Shown piece after piece: positions 1 to 8,819 of a stretch of 64,000 bases of DNA. The DNA lies in contig NZ_JARFVA010000001.1 in the NCBI RefSeq assembly GCF_029194005.1, forward strand, positions 496,001 through 560,000, read 5' to 3'. Each line of letters opens with the position of its first letter. The first letter of the stretch is position 1. Below the pieces are notes generated by a model. That model searched no databases. It saw only the letters and a program-made list of their open reading frames with translations, and was not told the origin of the DNA. Position numbers and translations under genes: made by a program. This DNA is from Flagellimonas okinawensis (lineage in GTDB: Bacteria; Bacteroidota; Bacteroidia; Flavobacteriales; Flavobacteriaceae).

Positions 1-613
1 AAAAGCGGGGACACCCGTGGTCTATAACGGTGATTGGGTAGAGCATACCCCTTTGGGAAAAGCGGAGTGGATCAAGTTCTTTGCACCTTTCTTTGAAAAG
101 GAGGCCTTGGGTGACAATATTTTTGCATCCGTTGAATCATCATACAAGCAGGCCAAAGAGATAGCTAAAAAGGCAAAGAGTCAACCAACGGTTTTAACTG
201 GCGGACTCTATAAAGATGTGTGGTATGTTGCCGGTGGTAAAAGTTGGATGGCCCAATTTTTAGAGGATGCCAATGCAGATTACCTTTGGAGCAACAATAC
301 TGAAACAGGCAGCTTAGGACTAAGTTTGGAATCGGTTTTGGAGAAAGCACAAGATGCCGAATTTTGGTTCAATCCATCCGCAGAGACCACTTATAGCGGA
401 TTGGCCGAGGCCAATCCGCATCATCAACAGTTCGATGCTTTTAAAAATAAAAAAGTCTACTCGAATGCCATCGACAAAGGTGAAACTGGCGGGCTTATAT
501 TTTATGAATTAGCTCCCCATCGACCCGATTTGGTTTTAAGAGATCTCATCAAAATATTGCATCCCGAATTATTGACGGAGCACAAACTTCAATTTATTAA
601 ACCGTTACCCTAA
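1..613 (+). CDS. ABC importer periplasmic binding protein (Fe-siderophore/cobalamin type), 5' end cut by window
   Basis: The reading frame is open to the left edge, so the N-terminus with its signal or lipobox lies outside. About 204 residues are visible, the C-terminal lobe of a TroA/BtuF-like clamshell protein (motifs VVYNGDWVEHTPLGKAEWIKF, then VWYVAGGKSWMAQFL). It should bind an iron chelate, haem or cobalamin in the periplasm and pass it to the permease. The permease starts directly after its stop codon and the ATPase follows, so this is a canonical importer operon. The ligand cannot be read from the sequence. A TonB-dependent receptor upstream would be typical but is not in view. Confidence 0.85.
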   Translation, partial: KAGTPVVYNGDWVEHTPLGKAEWIKFFAPFFEKEALGDNIFASVESSYKQAKEIAKKAKSQPTVLTGGLYKDVWYVAGGKSWMAQFLEDANADYLWSNNTETGSLGLSLESVLEKAQDAEFWFNPSAETTYSGLAEANPHHQQFDAFKNKKVYSNAIDKGETGGLIFYELAPHRPDLVLRDLIKILHPELLTEHKLQFIKPLP

Positions 614-1645
614 ATGCATGGTTCCCGAACATATCGATTTTCATTTGTATTGATGGTATTGGCATTGCTGTGCTCTTGGTTATTGAGCATAAGTTCCGGG
701 TCGATCACCATACCTTTTGCCGATATGTTGTCCACATTGTTCGGAGAATCCCCAAAAATCGCTTCGTGGGAGTATATCATCTGGGATTATCGCGTACCAA
801 AGGCCTTCACCTCCATATTGGTGGGAGCAGGACTAGCTTTGAGCGGACTTTTAATGCAAACGCTGTTCAGGAACCCCTTAGCAGGCCCGTTTGTGCTTGG
901 GATTAGTTCTGGAGCCAGTTTGGGTGCCGCTATTCTTTTAATGGGCACCTCTATTTTGGCAGGGTATACTTCTTTATCATTTTTGGGTGATATCACCCTT
1001 TCTATCGCCGCAAGTATCGGTAGCTTTTTGGTTCTATTGACGGTTATGATTGTGGCCCAACGGGTAAAAGACACCATGGCCTTGTTGATTATTGGATTGA
1101 TGTTCGGCAGTATTACTTCAGCGATCGTAAGCGTTTTGGCCTATTTTTCCAGCGCCGAGGATTTACAACGCTTCAATTTTTGGTCTTTTGGAAGCGTGGG
1201 CAACCTATCTGTAAACCAATTGCTTTTGTTGGGAAGTATCGTAGCCATTGGAGTCGTGTTAAGTATTGCCTCCATAAAATCGTTGAACGCTTTTCTATTG
1301 GGAGAGAACTATGCGCAAAGCTTGGGGGTCTCCTTAAAAAAATCAAGATTTACCATAATCATCGCAACCGGACTGTTGGCGGGCGGAATCACCGCATTCG
1401 CAGGGCCCATTGCTTTTGTAGGCTTGGCCGTACCCCATTTGACCAGACAGATTTTTGATACCATGGAACACAAAGTCCTGATTCCAGCTGTGATGCTGTA
1501 CGGCGCCATTTTAATGCTGCTGTGCGACACTTTGGCGCAATTGCCCAATTCTGCCAGTGTATTGCCAATAAATGCGATTACATCCTTGGTAGGAGCCCCT
1601 GTAGTGATTTGGCTATTGGTCCGTAAACGTAAAATGATGTTCTAA
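614..1645 (+). CDS. FecCD-family ABC transporter permease
   Basis: A 343-residue, strongly hydrophobic protein with the FecCD hallmark LFRNPLAGPFVLGISSGA (about residues 85-102). The loop GPIAFVGLAVPHLTRQ (about 264-279) is the contact for the ATPase. Family members (BtuC, FhuB, HmuU) form a homodimer with about ten helices per subunit. The length is normal. ATG follows the stop of the binding protein with no gap, and its own stop overlaps the start of the ATPase gene (TAATG), so the three genes are translationally coupled. It moves an iron chelate or cobalamin across the inner membrane. Confidence 0.93.
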   Translation: MHGSRTYRFSFVLMVLALLCSWLLSISSGSITIPFADMLSTLFGESPKIASWEYIIWDYRVPKAFTSILVGAGLALSGLLMQTLFRNPLAGPFVLGISSGASLGAAILLMGTSILAGYTSLSFLGDITLSIAASIGSFLVLLTVMIVAQRVKDTMALLIIGLMFGSITSAIVSVLAYFSSAEDLQRFNFWSFGSVGNLSVNQLLLLGSIVAIGVVLSIASIKSLNAFLLGENYAQSLGVSLKKSRFTIIIATGLLAGGITAFAGPIAFVGLAVPHLTRQIFDTMEHKVLIPAVMLYGAILMLLCDTLAQLPNSASVLPINAITSLVGAPVVIWLLVRKRKMMF

Positions 1646-2424
1646 TGGCACATACGGAAAAAAATATATTGTCCATTACAGATTTGTCCATTGGGTATGG
1701 AACCAAGACTGTTACAAAAGGCATCAATTTTAATTTGAAGGCCGGTATGCTCTGTGGTATTGTAGGGGTCAATGGTATCGGAAAATCGACCTTGTTGCGC
1801 ACTTTGGGAGGGTTTCAACCCAAACTTTCTGGTGATATTTCATTGAATGGCAATCCATTGGAAAAAATTAGCACAACCACACTATCCAAAGAACTCAGTG
1901 TGGTGCTTACGGAACAACCCGCTTCCAAAAATCTAACAGTGCAGGAATTGATTGCCTTGGGAAGACAGCCCTATACCAATTGGCTGGGCACCTTAACAAC
2001 GGAGGACAAGCAACAGATTCAGGCTAGTTTGGATGCCTTTTTACTGGACGAACTCCGAAACAACAAATGTCACGAACTAAGTGATGGACAGCTGCAAAGA
2101 GTTTTAGTGGCACGAGCCATGGCACAGGACACATCCTTGATTCTTTTGGATGAACCTACTACGCATTTAGATTTGTACCATAAAGTGCAGATTTTAAAAA
2201 TGCTTCAGGAATTGGCGCACAACCAACAAAAAACCATTCTGTTCACCACTCACGAAATTGAATTGGCCATTCAGTTGTGCGATCGTATATTAATTTTGGA
2301 CGGAAAAGAACATCCCTTCGGAGATCCCTGTCAACTCATTGAACAAAAACATTTTGACCGATTGTTTCCGTCGGAAATGGTACAGTTTGATGGTAAAACT
2401 GGTTCTTTTAAAGTTTCAAAATAA
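1645..2424 (+). CDS. ABC transporter ATP-binding protein (FecE/BtuD type)
   Basis: A 259-residue cytoplasmic ATPase of the importer. Walker A is GVNGIGKST (about residues 41-49), the signature is LSDGQ in place of the usual LSGGQ, Walker B is LILLDEPTTHLDL, and the switch histidine lies in FTTHEIE. ATG overlaps the permease stop by one base. The last gene of the importer operon; the following 237 bases hold a palindromic repeat and the rmuC promoter region. Confidence 0.93.
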   Translation: MAHTEKNILSITDLSIGYGTKTVTKGINFNLKAGMLCGIVGVNGIGKSTLLRTLGGFQPKLSGDISLNGNPLEKISTTTLSKELSVVLTEQPASKNLTVQELIALGRQPYTNWLGTLTTEDKQQIQASLDAFLLDELRNNKCHELSDGQLQRVLVARAMAQDTSLILLDEPTTHLDLYHKVQILKMLQELAHNQQKTILFTTHEIELAIQLCDRILILDGKEHPFGDPCQLIEQKHFDRLFPSEMVQFDGKTGSFKVSK

Positions 2425-2466
2425 GGGTTGCCTTTCTGAATCTTGAAGTTTTCTTGAGTCAAAACC

Positions 2467-2569
2467 GTCAATTCGAGTGAAATTCTATAGGGATTTTGTA
2501 TCGAGAATTGGTTTTAGGCTTGAAATTCTAGTTCTCAATATGATTTTTTAAAAAATCACTCGAACTGAC
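2467..2569. repeat. 103-base imperfect palindrome with Bacteroidota-type repeat ends
   Basis: The outer arms GTCAATTCGAGTGA (2467-2480) and TCACTCGAACTGAC (2556-2569) are inverted copies with one mismatch. An inner pair (TATCGAGAATTG near 2499 and AGTTCTCAATA near 2530) also pairs, so the whole can fold into a long hairpin. The core GTCAGTTCGAGTG resembles the repeats at 5641 and 62654. It lies in the spacer after the importer operon and may end transcription or be a small repeat element. Confidence 0.7.
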
Positions 2570-2619
2570 CAATTTCAACATTCATTTTGTGGATTTCTGC
2601 TTTTGCAGTATTGACATTT

Positions 2620-2627
2620 TATCTTTG
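2620..2627 (+). promoter_or_regulatory. Probable -7 element of the rmuC promoter
   Basis: TATCTTTG matches the Bacteroidota -7 consensus TAnnTTTG exactly. The upstream TTG element is only approximate (CTG at 2597-2599, 20-base spacer). It lies 34 bases before the chosen rmuC ATG and inside the longer TTG-initiated reading frame, which supports the later start. Confidence 0.5.
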
Positions 2628-2661
2628 TAATCCGTTATCTTTATCCTACAGAAAATTTTTC

Positions 2662-3996
2662 ATGAGCACGGAACTTATCTATGTACTAATTTTCATCATC
2701 GCATTGACCATTGGCCTCTTTGCGGGGATGTACATTCAAAAACTGAAAACGAAGTCTACCGAGAGTGTTTGGGGCGAACGAGAACAGCAATTGAATGCTA
2801 CCATTAAATCCCTGAACGATAAATTGTTGCTCAGTGATGAGGAGCAAAAGCAACTGCAACGTGAAAAAGAGCAGCAGAGCAATCAAATTGTGCGCTACCA
2901 AGCCGATTTGGAAAACCTTCAACTAAAGAACAAGGAGCAAAAGGAGGAGGTTGAAAAACTTCAAGAAAAGTTTACCAAGGAATTTGAAAACCTTGCTAAT
3001 AAAATCTTGGATGAGAAGAGTGAAAAGTTCACCAAGAGCAACAAGGAGAACATTGAAAACATCTTAACGCCCCTCAACAAAAAAATAAAGGAGTTCGAGG
3101 AAAAGGTAGAAAAATCCCAAAAGGAAAACATCAGTATCAACTCCTCCCTAAAGCAACAACTGGAAAGCCTTCAACAACAAAACCTGAAAATAACCCAGGA
3201 AGCAGAAAACCTCACCAAAGCCTTAAAAGGTGATAGTAAAATGCAGGGGAACTGGGGCGAATTGGTCTTGGAACGCGTGCTTGAAAAGTCTGGTTTAGAG
3301 AAAGATAGAGAATACAGTGTTCAACAAAGCTTTAAACGTGAAGATGGTAGTCGGGTAATGCCCGATGTGATCATCCACCTGCCCGATGGTAAAAAAATGG
3401 TCGTGGATTCCAAGGTTTCCCTAACAGATTACGAACGCTATACGAATGCAGAGGAAGAGGATAGACCAAAGTTTTTAAAAGATCATATCAACTCTCTTCG
3501 TAGGCATGTGGAACAACTATCATCCAAGAAATATGAGGACCTTTACGAGATGGAGAGTCCAGATTTTGTATTGATGTTCGTACCGATTGAGCCTGCCTTC
3601 GCCATTGCAATCAATGAAGACAATTCGTTGTACAACAAAGCGTTTGAACAAAACATCGTGATTGTAACACCTTCTACGCTGCTGGCCACCCTTCGTACCA
3701 TTGATTCGATGTGGAGCAACGAGAAGCAGCAACGTAACGCTATTGAAATTGCTCGACAAGCAGGGGCACTTTACGATAAATTTGAAGGTTTTGTAACCGA
3801 CCTTACCAAGGTCGGCAAAAAGATGGATGAGGCCAAAACTGAATATCGTGGAGCCATGAACAAATTGGTGGAAGGTCGAGGTAACATTGTTACCACCATC
3901 GAAAAATTGAAGAAAATGGGGGCAAAAGCCAAAAAATCTCTTCCCGAACCCATTTTAAAACGAGCCCACGAGGACGACCTTGAAGAATTAAACTAG
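2662..3996 (+). CDS. rmuC: DNA recombination protein RmuC
   Basis: A 444-residue protein. An N-terminal membrane helix (LIYVLIFIIALTIGLFAGMYI) is followed by a long coiled coil rich in Glu, Lys and Gln (about residues 35-195). Then comes the RmuC domain with its nuclease-like core (GNWGELVLERVLEKSGL, PDVIIHLPDGKKMVVDSKVSL). RmuC limits inverted-repeat-mediated recombination and is linked to defence against foreign DNA. The frame could begin at TTG 2587, but that stretch overlaps the promoter and lacks family character, so ATG 2662 was chosen. Two further genes follow closely (gaps 10 and 1 bases). Confidence 0.92.
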   Translation: MSTELIYVLIFIIALTIGLFAGMYIQKLKTKSTESVWGEREQQLNATIKSLNDKLLLSDEEQKQLQREKEQQSNQIVRYQADLENLQLKNKEQKEEVEKLQEKFTKEFENLANKILDEKSEKFTKSNKENIENILTPLNKKIKEFEEKVEKSQKENISINSSLKQQLESLQQQNLKITQEAENLTKALKGDSKMQGNWGELVLERVLEKSGLEKDREYSVQQSFKREDGSRVMPDVIIHLPDGKKMVVDSKVSLTDYERYTNAEEEDRPKFLKDHINSLRRHVEQLSSKKYEDLYEMESPDFVLMFVPIEPAFAIAINEDNSLYNKAFEQNIVIVTPSTLLATLRTIDSMWSNEKQQRNAIEIARQAGALYDKFEGFVTDLTKVGKKMDEAKTEYRGAMNKLVEGRGNIVTTIEKLKKMGAKAKKSLPEPILKRAHEDDLEELN

Positions 3997-4006
3997 AACA
4001 CTGACC

Positions 4007-4372
4007 ATGAAAAAATTCCTGACCATTGTAATTACAGCCATAGTAATTGGTGTTGTGGGGTACTTTTCCTTCGTTTATTACGTGCCCTACAGTGAAGGAT
4101 ATCGCTCTGGTGAACTTATTAAGTTCAGTAGAAAAGGTGTTCTGGTAAAAACATGGGAAGGTCAAATAAGTCAAGGTCTGTCGGGTACCAATGTGTTTTC
4201 CTTTTCCGTTGAAGATGGTGAAAAGGAAATCATTGAAAAGATGAAAGAGTTCCAAGGACAATACATCAAAGTGACCTACAAAGAACGCTACGCTACTTTT
4301 TTCTGGCTGGGCGACACCAAATATTTTATCACAGAAGTCAAATCTGAAAAATCTCCGATTTTTAGGAATTAG
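4007..4372 (+). CDS. Small single-pass membrane protein, unknown function
   Basis: A 121-residue protein with an N-terminal hydrophobic segment (residues 4-26) that is a membrane anchor or signal. The soluble part has YSEGYRSGELIKFSRKG, TWEG and YITEVK motifs that suggest a small beta-barrel (OB-like) fold. It looks like a conserved flavobacterial family, but I cannot assign a function. It sits 10 bases after rmuC and one base before the thioesterase gene. The nearby pentose phosphate genes are on other transcripts and say nothing about its role. Confidence 0.75.
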   Translation: MKKFLTIVITAIVIGVVGYFSFVYYVPYSEGYRSGELIKFSRKGVLVKTWEGQISQGLSGTNVFSFSVEDGEKEIIEKMKEFQGQYIKVTYKERYATFFWLGDTKYFITEVKSEKSPIFRN

Positions 4373-4373
4373 T

Positions 4374-4919
4374 ATGAAAAAATTCAAATCATCCAGAGAA
4401 AGTAGAGTATCCATCACTGAACTCATGCTACCCTCCCACTCCAATTTTGGGGGCAAAGTACACGGTGGGCACATTCTTAATCTCATGGACCAGATAGCGT
4501 TTGCCTGTGCTTCCAAACATTCTCAGAGCTATTGTGTAACCGCATCGGTGAATCGGGTGGATTTCTTGAACCCCATTGAAGTAGGCGAACTAGCAACTTT
4601 AAAAGCTTCCATCAATTATACCGGAAAAACCTCAATGGTTGTGGGCGTGCGTGTGGAATCTGAAAATGTGACCACAGGTGAAGTCAAACATTGTAATTCC
4701 TCCTATTTTACGATGGTTGCCAAAGGAAAGGATGGCAAAAACAAAACTGTACCTGGTTTGATTTTAAAAACTAAACAGGATATTCGTCGATTTGCCCGAA
4801 GTAAAGAACGCAAGCAATCTGCCTTTAAAAGGGATAGTAAATATGAATCGAATAACTTTAAAGTAAACGAATACTTGGAATTTCTAGAAGGCGAAAACGT
4901 TAAGATGGATTTTGATTAA
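4374..4919 (+). CDS. Acyl-CoA thioesterase, hotdog fold
   Basis: A 181-residue hotdog-fold enzyme of the YciA/ACOT family that hydrolyses acyl-CoA. The pattern N-F-G-G-x-V-H-G-G-H (about residues 23-32), with LMDQIAF in the long helix and the SVNRVDFLNPIEVGEL strand, is the family core. A basic C-terminal tail of about 50 residues extends past the domain. One base separates it from the upstream membrane protein. Its 3' end overlaps the convergent pgl gene by 20 bases, so the two transcripts are antisense at their ends. Confidence 0.88.
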   Translation: MKKFKSSRESRVSITELMLPSHSNFGGKVHGGHILNLMDQIAFACASKHSQSYCVTASVNRVDFLNPIEVGELATLKASINYTGKTSMVVGVRVESENVTTGEVKHCNSSYFTMVAKGKDGKNKTVPGLILKTKQDIRRFARSKERKQSAFKRDSKYESNNFKVNEYLEFLEGENVKMDFD

Positions 4920-5631
4920 GCTTTGCCGCGGCCTCCTCATCCAAAAACCAGACTAGGTTTCCTGATGATGGATCAACCAAAGAGGCCGGATAAGCTTCTG
5001 AACCTTTTGTTTTTTCCACTACCGCTTCCACTTTTTCTGCTTTCGATGCTCCTGTAACCAAAAAGGCCACTTCTTTGGCCGTATTGATTACTTTACCGTT
5101 TATGGAAACCCGCTTTTGACCCGAATCAGGATGCGTGGCCACCACACAATGGTCTTCGGCATCCCACAACTCAATTTCATGAGGAAAAATAGATGCGGTA
5201 TGTCCATCATCACCCATACCCAGTATCACCAAGTCAAATTGCGGTACCTCTTCCACCCTGTCCAAATCTATTTCCAACAGATTAGCGTAGCGCATAGCCT
5301 CGTTTACTGGGTCCTTTTCTCCTAAAATCCGATTAATATTTTCGGTAGGCACCTCAATTTTTGAAAATAGGTGTTCCACCGTCATTTTATAGTTGCTTTC
5401 ACTATCGGAGGGAGGAACACAGCGCTCATCTCCCCAATAAAAATGCACTTTACTCCAATCTACTTTACCAGCAAAATTTTCGGCCAGCACATCAAAAACT
5501 ATTTTTGGAGTACTACCACCCGAAAGGGCTACGTAAAAAGCATCTTTATCTTTTAATTGATCAATAAAATAGCTGGAAAATTGCTCAGCGACCTCTTGCT
5601 TATCCCTATATATTTTTAATTCCATATCCAA
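4900..5631 (-). CDS. pgl: 6-phosphogluconolactonase
   Basis: A 243-residue enzyme that hydrolyses 6-phosphogluconolactone to 6-phosphogluconate, the second step of the oxidative pentose phosphate pathway. Family motifs are ALSGGSTPK (about 37-45), FYWGDERCVPPSDSESNY and LGMGDDGHTASIFP. It lies 56 bases downstream of zwf on the same strand. The spacer contains a dispersed repeat, so zwf-pgl is probably one transcript carrying a repeat between the genes. Confidence 0.95.
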   Translation of the reverse strand: MDMELKIYRDKQEVAEQFSSYFIDQLKDKDAFYVALSGGSTPKIVFDVLAENFAGKVDWSKVHFYWGDERCVPPSDSESNYKMTVEHLFSKIEVPTENINRILGEKDPVNEAMRYANLLEIDLDRVEEVPQFDLVILGMGDDGHTASIFPHEIELWDAEDHCVVATHPDSGQKRVSINGKVINTAKEVAFLVTGASKAEKVEAVVEKTKGSEAYPASLVDPSSGNLVWFLDEEAAAKLNQNPS

Positions 5632-5640
5632 TTAGTTTTT

Positions 5641-5666
5641 GTTCTCGACTGCGCTCGAACTGACAT
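5641..5666. repeat. Dispersed intergenic repeat between zwf and pgl
   Basis: The stretch reads TTCTCGACTGCGCTCGAACT followed by GACAT. It is the inverse of the unit at 62654 and related to the palindrome at 2467. It is a single copy here, in the 56-base gap between two co-directional genes. Such units (core AGTTCGAGCGCAGTCGAGAA) are scattered through Bacteroidota genomes. Confidence 0.7.
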
Positions 5667-5687
5667 CTTTTTCCTGACTCCTAAAAT

Positions 5688-7220
5688 CTAGCAAATCACA
5701 CAATAACCAGGGTCATCGGCAAGGTTTTCACTGGGGTTTCTCCAATATCCATCGCCCTCGATCAGGCTATCTGCATTTTCCGGACCCCAAGCACCAGCTG
5801 CATATCCGTACATCCTAACATCATTGCCCTCTTGCCAATAATTTAAAATAGGATCTACAAATTCCCAGGCAGCCTCTACCTCATCGGCACGAGCATATAA
5901 GGTAGCGTCCCCTTGCATAGCGTCCAATAATAAACGCTCGTAGGCCTCCATAACATAAGTTTCGGCCAAGCTGGAATAATAAAAATCAAGATTGGCACGT
6001 TCCACTTTGAAACCTTGACCTGGAACTTTCACTCCGAACTTGATCAAAATACCTTCATCGGGCTGAATACGGACAATCAATTTATTGTCCATTTCCTGCA
6101 TTTCTGAATCCCTGAAAATTTGATGGTGCGGTTTTTTAAAGTGTATCACTATCTCGGTGACCTTGGTTGGCATTCGCTTAGCAGTCCTCACATAAAATGG
6201 AACCCCATGCCAACGCCAGTTATCCACAAAAAATTTAATGGCGGCATAAGTTTCGGTAGTTGAGTTTGAATCAACGCCATCCTCTTCTCGATAGCCCTTC
6301 ACTTTTTTGCCACTGACCTTGGATGCTACGTATTGAGCGCGGATAGTGTTTTCAAAAAGCTCTTTTTCGTCCGTCATTATCCGTAAAGATTTTAACGCCT
6401 TCACCTTCTCGTTTCTAATTTCTTCTGCATCGGAACCAATGGGAGGTTCCATCACCACTAGGGACACAATCTGTAATAAATGGTTTTGGAACATATCCCT
6501 TAACGCCCCGGATTTATCATAATATCCCCCTCTTTTTTCCACGCCAACGCTTTCTGCATTGGTGATTTCTACGTGTTGGATATAGTTACGATTCCAAAGA
6601 GGCTCAAAAATACTATTGGAAAAACGTGTAACCAATAGGTTTTGAACCGTCTCCTTGCCCAAATAGTGATCTATTCTATAAATCTGATGTTCCTTAAAAT
6701 ATTTATGAAGTCCTTTATTGAGTTTCTGTGCGGTTTCAAGGCTATAACCAAATGGTTTTTCAACAACCAAACGCTTCCACCCATTGTTTTGGGTGTTCAT
6801 GCCCGCATCGGATAAATTATGGGAAATTGTCTCGTACAAAGTTGGCGGCGTAGAAAGATAATAAATTATGTTCCCAGACGTATTGAATTCAGCCTTAAGG
6901 CTTTCCACCCTTTTTCGCAAGGCACCATAGTCGGTGTCGTAACTATCCCCTAGGTCTTCATAAAAAAGTTTATTGGCAAATTCTTTTATTTTCTGCTCTT
7001 CTTGGTCTTTCGTCTTTTCTTTTAAATATTCGCTGTTGTAGACGACATGGTCCCTGAAGGTCTCATCGGACATATCGCTTCTACTAACCCCTAGCACCAC
7101 AAAGTTTTCTGGTAATTGATTGGCTAAGTATAAATTAAATAAAGAAGGTATAAGTTTTCTAGCAGTCAAATCACCCGATGCCCCAAAAATCACGAGCATC
7201 TGATTATCGGTCTTTTTCAT
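5688..7220 (-). CDS. zwf: Glucose-6-phosphate 1-dehydrogenase
   Basis: A 510-residue NAD(P)-dependent enzyme that oxidises glucose-6-phosphate to the lactone. The nucleotide-binding motif GASGDLTARK (about 14-23) and the active-site signature RIDHYLGKE (about 182-190) are both intact. The length is normal. It is followed by pgl on the same strand and divergent from gnd across a 163-base spacer, so the three enzymes of the oxidative branch can be controlled from one region. ATG is supported by the family N-terminus. Confidence 0.97.
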   Translation of the reverse strand: MKKTDNQMLVIFGASGDLTARKLIPSLFNLYLANQLPENFVVLGVSRSDMSDETFRDHVVYNSEYLKEKTKDQEEQKIKEFANKLFYEDLGDSYDTDYGALRKRVESLKAEFNTSGNIIYYLSTPPTLYETISHNLSDAGMNTQNNGWKRLVVEKPFGYSLETAQKLNKGLHKYFKEHQIYRIDHYLGKETVQNLLVTRFSNSIFEPLWNRNYIQHVEITNAESVGVEKRGGYYDKSGALRDMFQNHLLQIVSLVVMEPPIGSDAEEIRNEKVKALKSLRIMTDEKELFENTIRAQYVASKVSGKKVKGYREEDGVDSNSTTETYAAIKFFVDNWRWHGVPFYVRTAKRMPTKVTEIVIHFKKPHHQIFRDSEMQEMDNKLIVRIQPDEGILIKFGVKVPGQGFKVERANLDFYYSSLAETYVMEAYERLLLDAMQGDATLYARADEVEAAWEFVDPILNYWQEGNDVRMYGYAAGAWGPENADSLIEGDGYWRNPSENLADDPGYCVIC

Positions 7221-7383
7221 AGTATTTTCGTTTTCTGGCGAGTTTTGCTCCCATTGACGGTTTCAATCCAATATGCAGTCAATTATTTTGAGCATGACGA
7301 ATATAAGGTTTATTTTAGGTTCGTAATTCAAGAATTGTAACCTTTGAACGGTCTTAACACCAAAGAAGAAGAAAAAATATATA

Positions 7384-8793
7384 ATGGCAGACACGTATGA
7401 TTTTGGCCTTGTGGGCCTTGGAGTAATGGGACGTAATTTTATTTTGAATGTGGCCGATAACGGATTTACCGCATTTGGAAATGATTTGGATGAAGAAAAA
7501 GTAAGCGCACTGATCGAAGAAGGTGGAGACACGTCAAAAGTGAACGCCACTTCGGATGTTGAAACCTTTGTTGGATCGTTGACAGCTCCTAGAAAAATTA
7601 TGTTGTTGGTGCCTGCCGGAAAAATTGTTGACAGTGTAATAGATGGATTATTGCCACATTTGGATAAAGGAGACATTATTATTGATGGAGGGAACTCCTT
7701 TTACACCGATACTGATCGCAGGGAAGCATATCTAAAAGAAAAAGGGATTAACTTTTTTGGTGCAGGTGTTTCCGGTGGTGCCGAAGGCGCCCGTAAAGGA
7801 CCTAGCATTATGCCCGGGGGGTCCAAAGAAGCCTACCAACACGTAAAACCTATTTTTGAGGCTGTTTCCGCCAAATACAAGGGTGAGCCCTGTGTGGCTT
7901 ACCTAGGTCCAAAATCAGCGGGAAACTATGTAAAAATGGTACACAACGGCATCGAATATGGTTTAATGCAGTTGACCTCTGAGATTTACGATCTTCTTAA
8001 AAAAGCAGGAGGGCTTAACAATAAAGAGCTTCATAAGACCTATTCCGACTGGAACCAAGGTCGATTACAATCTTTCTTGGTAGAAATCACCTCCGAAATA
8101 TTTGAACAAAAAGATGAGTTGACCGATAACGACCTGGTCGACATGATCTTGGACAAAGCCAAGCAAAAAGGCACAGGGAAATGGACCTCGCAAAATGCAA
8201 TGGACTTGGGTATTCCAGTGCCCACCATCGATATTGCGGTGAGCATGCGCGAAATATCTGCCCTAAAAGATGAACGCATCAAAGCTGACGAATTGTACGA
8301 CCGTCCCACTCCAAAAGCTGTGGATAAGAGTGATTTTACATCGAAAGCAGAACAGGCGTTGTATTTTGCATTCATCATTACCTATGCGCAAGGCATGCAT
8401 CAATTGGCTGATGCATCCAAAGAGTACGGTTATGAACTGGAATTGGGGGAAATCGCTAAAATATGGCGAGCTGGCTGTATTATCCGTGCTGCACTATTGG
8501 CCGATATTACCGAAGCCTACCAAGCCGATAAAGATTTACAGAACCTATTGCTCTCTCCTTCTTTTGTGGAAAAGGTAAAAAGTACGGTGGATGCAGCGCG
8601 TGAATTGGTAAGTTATGGAGCAGCAAATGGCATTCCACTACCCGGATTGTCAAATGCACTAACCTATTTTGATGCCTATACCAGTAGCAGACTTCCGCTG
8701 AACCTGATTCAGGCGCAACGCGATTACTTTGGGTCGCATACCTATGAGCGTCTAGATCGTGAAGGTATTTTCCATTCAGAGTGGAATAAATAA
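7384..8793 (+). CDS. gnd: 6-phosphogluconate dehydrogenase, decarboxylating
   Basis: A 469-residue enzyme making ribulose-5-phosphate and NADPH. It has the Rossmann motif GLGVMGRNF (about 10-18), GVSGGAEGARKGPSIMPGG (about 128-146), and KMVHNGIEYG with the catalytic lysine. It is of the long form, with an intact C-terminal helical domain that ends in YERLDREGIFHSEW. The AT-rich leader before ATG has no Shine-Dalgarno motif, as is normal in this phylum. Divergent from zwf. Confidence 0.97.
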   Translation: MADTYDFGLVGLGVMGRNFILNVADNGFTAFGNDLDEEKVSALIEEGGDTSKVNATSDVETFVGSLTAPRKIMLLVPAGKIVDSVIDGLLPHLDKGDIIIDGGNSFYTDTDRREAYLKEKGINFFGAGVSGGAEGARKGPSIMPGGSKEAYQHVKPIFEAVSAKYKGEPCVAYLGPKSAGNYVKMVHNGIEYGLMQLTSEIYDLLKKAGGLNNKELHKTYSDWNQGRLQSFLVEITSEIFEQKDELTDNDLVDMILDKAKQKGTGKWTSQNAMDLGIPVPTIDIAVSMREISALKDERIKADELYDRPTPKAVDKSDFTSKAEQALYFAFIITYAQGMHQLADASKEYGYELELGEIAKIWRAGCIIRAALLADITEAYQADKDLQNLLLSPSFVEKVKSTVDAARELVSYGAANGIPLPGLSNALTYFDAYTSSRLPLNLIQAQRDYFGSHTYERLDREGIFHSEWNK

Positions 8794-8819
8794 CTTCTTC
8801 ATGTTTTCAAATCAGTCAA

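Noticed and set aside
2587..2661. Upstream TTG extension of rmuC
   Set aside because: Overlaps the TATCTTTG promoter box and adds 25 residues without family character.
3890..4516. Minus-strand frame of 208 codons across the end of rmuC, the small membrane protein and the thioesterase
   Set aside because: It runs antisense through three well-supported genes, shows no family pattern and has no promoter.
7263..7676. Minus-strand frame opposite the start of gnd
   Set aside because: Antisense to the Rossmann domain of gnd and low-complexity at its end.
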